Positions 58,587 through 64,000 of a stretch of 64,000 nt of DNA are shown in pieces. The translations under genes and the position numbers were made by a program. Under the pieces are notes generated by a model. That model saw only the letters and a program-made list of their open reading frames with translations, was not told where the DNA came from and did no database searches. Numbering within the stretch: position 1 is the stretch's first letter; each line of letters opens with the position of its first letter. The DNA is from Amborella trichopoda (Eukaryota; Streptophyta; Magnoliopsida; Amborellales; Amborellaceae): the NCBI RefSeq assembly GCF_000471905.2, contig NW_006499435.1:745064-809063 (forward strand), read 5' to 3'.

Positions 58587-58923
58587 CTTTGAACCCTTGC
58601 TTCTATCTTTCATTGACCTAATGCTGGTAGGGAGAACACCATGGCCAGTGAAATATACAGCATAAATGTTAGCTCACATTGGTATGCCACTTAAATTTAG
58701 AGGGCTTCCTTTCTCATGAAACCCAACCCACTAAGTAGACTAACCTATATAACTGTACCCATCACAACCACATAAGCAAAAACACCCGTTGCTAACACAT
58801 AGGCCAATCTCCCCAAGCTACCCATTGCGACCATATAGGCCAATCTCCCCAAGCTACCCGTTGCGGATACATAGGGCAATCTCCCCAAGCTTTTTAGCCA
58901 AGTAGTAGGGAGAACAACCATGA
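58587..58923 (-). pseudogene. AVT1-like copy A, middle exon with in-frame 36-bp repeat
   Basis: After a CAG acceptor (58926-58924) the minus strand reads VMVVLPTTWLKSLGRLPYVS, then two extra SLGRLAY(M/V) units, then ATGVFAYVVVMGTVI, a TAG stop, VSLLSGLGF, a frame change, EKGSPLNLSGIPM, a TGA, and NIYAVYFTGHGVLPTSI to MKDRSKGSK. This follows the AVT1 order (WLRDLS, SYISAGGV, GFH-KG--LNL-GLP, YCYSGHAVFP). It ends AAAG^GTATTT; copia 1 lies five bases into that intron. Stops and a frameshift make it dead. Confidence 0.78.
58784..58891 (-). repeat. 36-bp tandem repeat, three units, in coding frame
   Basis: Units 58784-58819, 58820-58855 and 58856-58891 each encode about SLGRLAYVLATG on the minus strand. 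The length is a multiple of three, so it lengthens the protein by 24 residues without shifting the frame. Confidence 0.88.
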
Positions 58924-58966
58924 CTGATAAAACAACAAATTACTTGCTTCCTTCTATTCTCCAACC

Positions 58967-59263
58967 CTAAATTTTGCAGCCAAAGTTAGGGAACAATTTA
59001 GCTAAACTATGACCGGTTAATATCAAGAAACCTATGTCAAGTAAGAATAGTTGAAGATAGATAAATGTAGAGATGAAGATTTTGCCTTTGGGGCCAAAGG
59101 CAAGATGGCCTATGTCTGGGTAACATTTGATGTGTGGGTCCATGCTTATGCAACGTTGAAGAAGTAGACATGTGTAACAGAAGATGATAGCTAATAGCAC
59201 AAGAAATTCAAAGCATGTCCAACCACCTTGTGATAATACATATGGAATTACTACGATTCCAAC
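58967..59263 (-). pseudogene. AVT1-like copy A, N-terminal transmembrane exon
   Basis: The minus strand reads VGIVVIPYVLSQGGW, then LLAIIFCYTCLLLQRC, DPHIKCYPDIGHLAFG, KGKIFISTFIYLQLFLLDIG and HSLAKLFPN. This matches the conserved start of plant AVT1 transporters (GVGILSIPYALSQGGW, YTG-LL-RC, YPDIG-LAFG). A TGA (59266-59264) stands just before VGI where Gly is usual, and no upstream N-terminal exon was found; a (GA)n tract lies at 59300-59325. Confidence 0.8.
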
Positions 59264-59266
59264 TCA

Positions 59267-59728
59267 TGTGGACCCAAAAAAGTGAGAAATTAGGAAAAGG
59301 AGGGAGAGAGAGAGAGAGAGAGAGACTAGGGGTGTGCAGGGATCAGGTTCTTATTTGGGTTCTAGTTGGAACCAGACTCAACCCATACCTAGGTAGGGTC
59401 CAAGTCATTGGACCCAAACATGCCAGCACAGGTTTGGGCCCAATAAAAAATAATATTTTATTTTATATATAAGGGTTATGTTAGGTTGATATATTATCCA
59501 ATAAAAAAAAAATGGAACTAGGGACTCGAGACAGGGAAGAGCTCACACTATCAAGTAATCTATCATTGTACTCAACAAATTTTGGATATTTATATACCCC
59601 TACTTTGTACAAAGACCTTCTAGTAAGGGTATTTTCTGTCAATAGAAGGGGTGTGATTCTACCTAGGGTTGTGATATCACCCGCATGGTGCATTAATGCC
59701 ACTAGTGTATTCCATGTAGGTGATTTAA
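59267..59728. other. spacer between AVT1 copy A and the duplicated flank
   Basis: A (GA)n run occurs at 59303-59325, followed by GGTCCAAGTCATTGGACCCA-type sequence with small inverted repeats. No gene seen. Confidence 0.45.
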
Positions 59729-60269
59729 CGTAATTTTTAAGGACTTATAATCTCTAACATGGAGATCATGAATATGAAAAAATAAGTAAATTTAAAAAAC
59801 TAAAAATAATAATTCTAGTAATAAAATATTTGGACCGTTAGGTTCCACTGTTTCTAGACGAAACACCTACTTGCATCCATCTTTAAGATGGATGCTTTAC
59901 ACTTTTGTACCGCATATGAGTCATGCGGTCCAACCCTCATGAAATAATTTTCCTTTATAATTAGGTTGGAAATAGATTTCTCGAAAACATCTGCTCTTCT
60001 AGTCAAATCCACTATGAGAAGAAAAACAAAAATGAAGGGTTTCCACTAAGGATGAGGAATACATTATTATCATTCATCAAAACTTTTGAAGTATCTCCCT
60101 CTTAGAGAAAACTAGCATTATCCTCTGTAATGAGATGCTAAAGTGTTGTACACATAGAATGTATTTAACTAGCTCCTTTTATTCTTTGAGCAGTAGTAGG
60201 AATGGAGTGTCAGAATAAAATAGGTTTAGTCAACACACAAGGCTAAATGAATTCATCCATAATGCTAAC

Positions 60270-60801
60270 TAGAGCTCAAAAAATCGAACCGGCCTAAGCT
60301 GATTCCGAGTAAGTAGTAAATAGGCCAGTTCAACCAGCCTAATTGGGCAAGGTCTTGGCCGGTCAAAAGGTATTAAAAAAATACAAAACAATCTGAAAAA
60401 ATATTTAAAACATAATTACCAAAAGGTATTAAAAAAATACAAAACAATCTGAAAAAATATTTAAAACATAATTAAACATCCATATGAAGCTGAAAATTAG
60501 TGAAAAGTATGGATTTCAAAAAATCGAGTTCTGCCCGAGTGGTATTTTTGAAATTTTTCGAAAAGATTGGAAAAATGTATAAATAAGTATTTATAGCCAA
60601 AATACTTTCCAATATTTGCCAAGATGATAAAAACGCATTACAAACAAATCTCTTATTTTTTAGGATTTTATAATAAATTTTTTTAAAAAAATTTAAATAC
60701 CCGGTCGGACCAACAAAACTGGCCTAAACCACATCAGCTAACGCCCGGTTCCGATTTGACTGGCCGGCTCTGAGTTGAACTGGCCAAGTTTGCGAACACT
60801 G
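60270..60801. mobile_element. hAT-type MITE family H, 532 bp, with perfect 8-bp target duplication
   Basis: Flanked by ATGCTAAC on both sides (60262-60269 and 60802-60809). It is the duplicated partner of 51831-52332, with an extra tandem copy of an about 55-bp A-rich unit (ATTAAAAAAATACAAAACAA) near 60365-60475. Confidence 0.8.
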
Positions 60802-61031
60802 ATGCTAACTTCAATTTTGTTCATGTTGAAAAGACAAAACTTTTAATTTACTCTAGCAATTATCAACATCACATGATTTATCTCATCAACAATTTACATT
60901 TTCTGCACAATGCTCTTGACATTAAAATAAGTCTCAAGAGTTGCAATGCAAAAACCTATCATCAAAATCCCCATCACTGTAACTTTCTCAACTCTGCAAC
61001 TCTTTGTGCCTTCAAAGATCTTTAGGTAGTA

Positions 61032-61036
61032 AATAC
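61032..61036. repeat. copia 2 target duplication, left (AATAC)
   Basis: Equal to 62847-62851. The empty site is seen in copy A (near 52564), where CAAATGCATAATAG is uninterrupted. Confidence 0.8.
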
Positions 61037-61239
61037 TATTAGATTTAGAGAACACGAGGAGCTCAGCCTCCATCTAGACAGGGAAACAATCTTTATGAAT
61101 TCTCATTAACAAGGAATAAAACCCATAAAGGGTTTATATATAAATACATATTTAATGTAGACCACATTATCCCTATACATACAATGCTAATAAAAGACAA
61201 CTAAAAATTATACATTTTATTTATGTGTACACATTATTA
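61037..61239 (-). repeat. 3' LTR of copia 2 (203 bp)
   Basis: From TATTAGATTTAG to ACATTATTA on the plus strand; the minus-strand polypurine tract TTGAAGGGGG adjoins it at 61240-61249. Confidence 0.82.
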
Positions 61240-62640
61240 CCCCCTTCAAGCTGATGCAGATATGAGGAAAGTATTAGCTTGTTCACTAGAAAATCATGGC
61301 AGCTCCAAATAACAGATTTGGTGAAAATATCAGTTGTTTGCACAATAGAAGAAACATAAGGGAGAAATAATGTACCATCAAGATAGCGGTCACAAACATT
61401 ATGACAATCTACATTAATATGTTTTATTCGCTCATGAAAAACTGGATTAAATGCAATCTAAATTGCACTTTAGTTATTTGCTTATAAATGTGTGGGATTT
61501 GAAATAGAGATATCAAACTCATTAAGAAGAGCACGAACCCAAACAATCTCATTAGCAACAGAGGACATAGCGTGATACTCAACTTCAGTGCTTGACTTGA
61601 AAACAGTGTCATATTTTTTGCTTTTTCATGATATTAATGATGACCCAAGAAATACACAATATCCTGTAGTAGAATAACAAGTATCTGAATCACCTTCCCA
61701 ATCTGCATCTGCATATGCACTGAGATCTAAAGAGGATATGGAGTCAGAGAATAATCTACAGATGGAAGTACCTCGAACATAGTATAAAATTTGATAAACT
61801 GCCGATGGATGTAGTTGTCGAAGATTTGAAACAAATTGGCAACATGGACAACATATACAATATCTGGGTGAGTCATAGTAAGATAGAGGATGGAGCCGAC
61901 GAGTTTGCGATACATCATAGGCGCAAGAAGATGATCTCCAACATGTGCAAAAAGTTTAACATTGAGTTCCACGGGTGTATCAATAACCTTCGCATCATTC
62001 AAGCGGGCACTGGAAACAAGATCAAGTGCCTACTTCTGTTGATGGATATAAATACCACGTTTAGAGCGAGAGATATCAAGTCCAAGAAAATAAGATACTT
62101 CCCCAAGATCCTTCATTTGAAATTCTTCTTACGATTGTAGCTTCACGTCCTTTATAGAAGTGAAATCATTGCTAGAGATAAGAATATCATCAACATAAAA
62201 TAAAGAAATGTATATTTCATGCTTTGTGGTACGAATAAACATGGAGTGATCATGTTTACTTTAAGTGAAGCCAATTGCAAGAATAACAACCCGAAAACAC
62301 TCAATCTACACACGAGGAGCTTGTTTGATACTGTAAATTGCTTTACAAAGTCAACAAACCAATGACTTATCTTGATAAACAAACTCAAGTGGTTGACGCA
62401 TGTAAACTTCCTGTTGAAGTTCGCCATTAAGGAATGCATTTATGACATCCATCTGCCATATGGGCCTCTCACGAATAGGTGAAATAAAAAAAATATGGGG
62501 CAAACTGACATTCAAAGATCGATAATCAATGAGCAGCACCACTGAGAAAAAAACCTTATCTGATTACTGACCTTCACAAAAGAACGATCTATGAGTAGCA
62601 ACAAAGAAGAGATGATCGAATCCTTTAAGCGCTAATACGA

Positions 62641-62846
62641 TATTAGATTTAGAGAACACGAGGAGCTCAGTAGCCGTCTAGAGAGGGAAACAATCTTTAT
62701 GAATTTTTATTAACAAGGAATGAAACCCTAAAGGGTTTATGTACAAATACATAGTTAGTGTAGACCACAATATCCCTATACAAATATATAATGACAATAA
62801 AAGACAACTGAAAATTATACATTTTATTTTTGTATACACATTATTA
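62641..62846 (-). repeat. 5' LTR of copia 2 (206 bp)
   Basis: From TATTAGATTTAG to ACATTATTA; aligns throughout with 61037-61239 with moderate differences. Confidence 0.82.
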
Positions 62847-62851
62847 AATAC
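62847..62851. repeat. copia 2 target duplication, right (AATAC)
   Basis: Equal to 61032-61036. Confidence 0.8.
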
Positions 62852-62910
62852 ATGGTAGAATTAGAGCAATGGTGCTACCGAAAAATGATCCTATTAACGT
62901 CATCATGGAC

Positions 62911-63050
62911 CCAAAAAATGGAAATAAGGAGCAACTATGATTGTGAAAGCCACCATCATCGTCCTCAATGATAGACTCACCCAAAAAATGGAAATAAGGA
63001 GCAACTATGATTGTGAAAGCCACCATCATCGTCCTCAATGATAGACTCAC
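62911..63050. repeat. perfect 70-bp tandem duplication within AVT1 copy B exon
   Basis: Units 62911-62980 and 62981-63050, each starting CCAAAAAATGGAAATAAGG, appear identical. Copy A has one unit. Because 70 is not a multiple of three it breaks the frame. Confidence 0.92.
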
Positions 63051-63125
63051 CACACACTTCTTGCAAAGAGGAAATATCTCTTCGATAACAACTGCAACAA
63101 GAGCTATGGCTAGTGCATATAAATT

Positions 63126-64000
63126 GCGTAGTGGTCAATATAACGGTATCAGGACAAAACATTCGAGTATCATTCTTTACTCACATTCAGTCAATACTCC
63201 ATGGCAGACAATGCTGGTCTCATTGCAAAGTCTGATGTCTCATACAGAACTATATAACTGACATGTACACTATGCTTCCTAGCATAAGACATTTATCATA
63301 AGGGTTATCTCAAGGCACTTATACTTTGTCAATTAACATTCATACTCCATGGTCACATCCACTTAAATGCATCACATAGCCATCACAGGGAATTAGCAAT
63401 TATCAGACCGTCACTCATTATATGGTCGCATAGCAACAACAACATGCCCCACATCTCAGGGCATACCTCACAAACCTCAAGGATTTTCAAAATTCCCAAA
63501 ACATGCGACTTTAAGTTTATTCAGAGATCTTTCAAACGGTGGAAGTTTGAAAACATTTGAGTGTCATTAGGTAGGCCAAAAGCTTGATACAAAATAGGCA
63601 ACAGTTGATGGAAAATTCTAGCCATAGTAATAGTGACACATGCTCATACCCAGGGGTGTATTTCTTAAACCGTAAATAATTTTGAAATAGTATAAAAATC
63701 ACAAATAAAATAGATTGGCATATCTTCCATTCAAGATCGATTTGGGCTCGTTTGGACATCTTTTGGCCACTGAAAAAGTGCATCGCAAGAATAATCATAG
63801 ATTTGGAAAAATCTCAATACCAAGCTTAGCATACATTCAAGATCATTCAATACTTCATTAATTAAGATAAAACTTCATACAAAGTCTCATTCATATAAAA
63901 CTAGCCTCAACTTTTCACAACCACAAGTTCATTTTTATCGCTCAAACAATCGTGACATGGAGGCACGCATCTATTATTCTCCACCCCACTCAAACTCATT
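63126..64000. other. right edge, nothing recognised
   Basis: Similarity to copy A is lost. No conserved domain, LTR end or RNA gene was identified in this stretch. Confidence 0.5.

Larger units (their letters stand above)
61037..62846 (-). mobile_element. Ty1-copia retrotransposon 2, 1810 bp, internally deleted, TA...TA LTR ends
   Basis: Two LTRs of about 205 bp flank only the C-terminal third of a copia polyprotein on the minus strand. Recognisable are part of reverse transcriptase (WQMDVINAFLNGELQQEVYM at about 62400-62460), its end (YRKLVGSILYLTM, about 61880-61920) and RNase H pieces (61440-61640). Gag, protease and integrase are gone: the primer site (TCGTATTAGCGC, 9 of 12 to the initiator tRNA site, about 62627-62638) is followed almost at once by reverse transcriptase. 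Perfect AATAC target duplications flank it. Stops and frameshifts are present, so it cannot move by itself. Confidence 0.87.
59729..63125. repeat. segmental duplication, copy B (interrupted by copia 2)
   Basis: It matches 51275-52780 in order and orientation, apart from copia 2 (61037-62846) and a 70-bp duplication (62981-63050). Similarity ends near 63125. Confidence 0.8.
60894..63125 (-). pseudogene. AVT1-like copy B, last exon split by copia 2
   Basis: The C-terminal part (60894-61036, ending at TAA) and the upstream part (62847-63125) together equal the last exon of copy A. Joining them across the 5-bp target duplication restores the exon order GSTIAL...CICYLKIFEG. Further damage: a perfect 70-bp tandem duplication (62911-63050) shifts the frame, and no upstream exons follow within the window. 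Confidence 0.75.

Overview
The window is nuclear DNA of a flowering plant. Evidence: AT-rich sequence, spliced genes with plant-type introns, a land-plant RLF gene, a plant AVT-type amino acid transporter, Ty1-copia, LINE, SINE, hAT, Mutator-like and Harbinger remnants, and long AT and GA microsatellites. The species cannot be named from the sequence. Two 20-N runs (12434-12453 and 33930-33949) mark assembly joins. No rRNA, tRNA, CRISPR array or bacterial-type operon was seen.

Two genes look intact. At 20845-22228 (+) a two-exon gene encodes a 341-residue protein with one C-terminal membrane segment, resembling the Arabidopsis At5g23160 group. At about 34.2-47.3 kb (-) lies an RLF (cytochrome b5 domain) gene. 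I rebuilt it as five coding exons plus a non-coding 5' exon, giving 238 residues. Its first coding exon is 33 bp and is followed by a GC-AG intron; another exon is only 51 bp. Its introns hold a Harbinger transposase fragment, a SINE, a LINE scrap, and a copy of a local MITE that is itself split by a block resembling organelle DNA.

From 51.2 kb to the right edge lies a decayed cluster of AVT1-like transporter genes on the minus strand. Copy A (52425-59263) is split by an about 5-kb Ty1-copia element. Copy B (60894-63125) is split by a 1.8-kb deleted copia element with clear target duplications and unusual TA...TA LTR ends. The two copies share a duplicated flank carrying the same hAT-type MITE with its 8-bp target duplication.

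The rest (0-20 kb, 22-34 kb, 47-51 kb) is mostly repeats: LTR fragments at 1-2 kb and 13.3-14 kb, LINE tails at 2.1-2.6 kb and 27.4-28.75 kb (the latter with target duplication and poly(A)), Mutator-like foldback elements at 11.5 kb and 48.5 kb, SINEs at 29.2, 31.3, 38.9 and 49.9 kb, and about eleven copies of one roughly 380-bp MITE. Genes and transposons here do not form a pathway; the main theme is layered insertion into and around a few ordinary plant genes.
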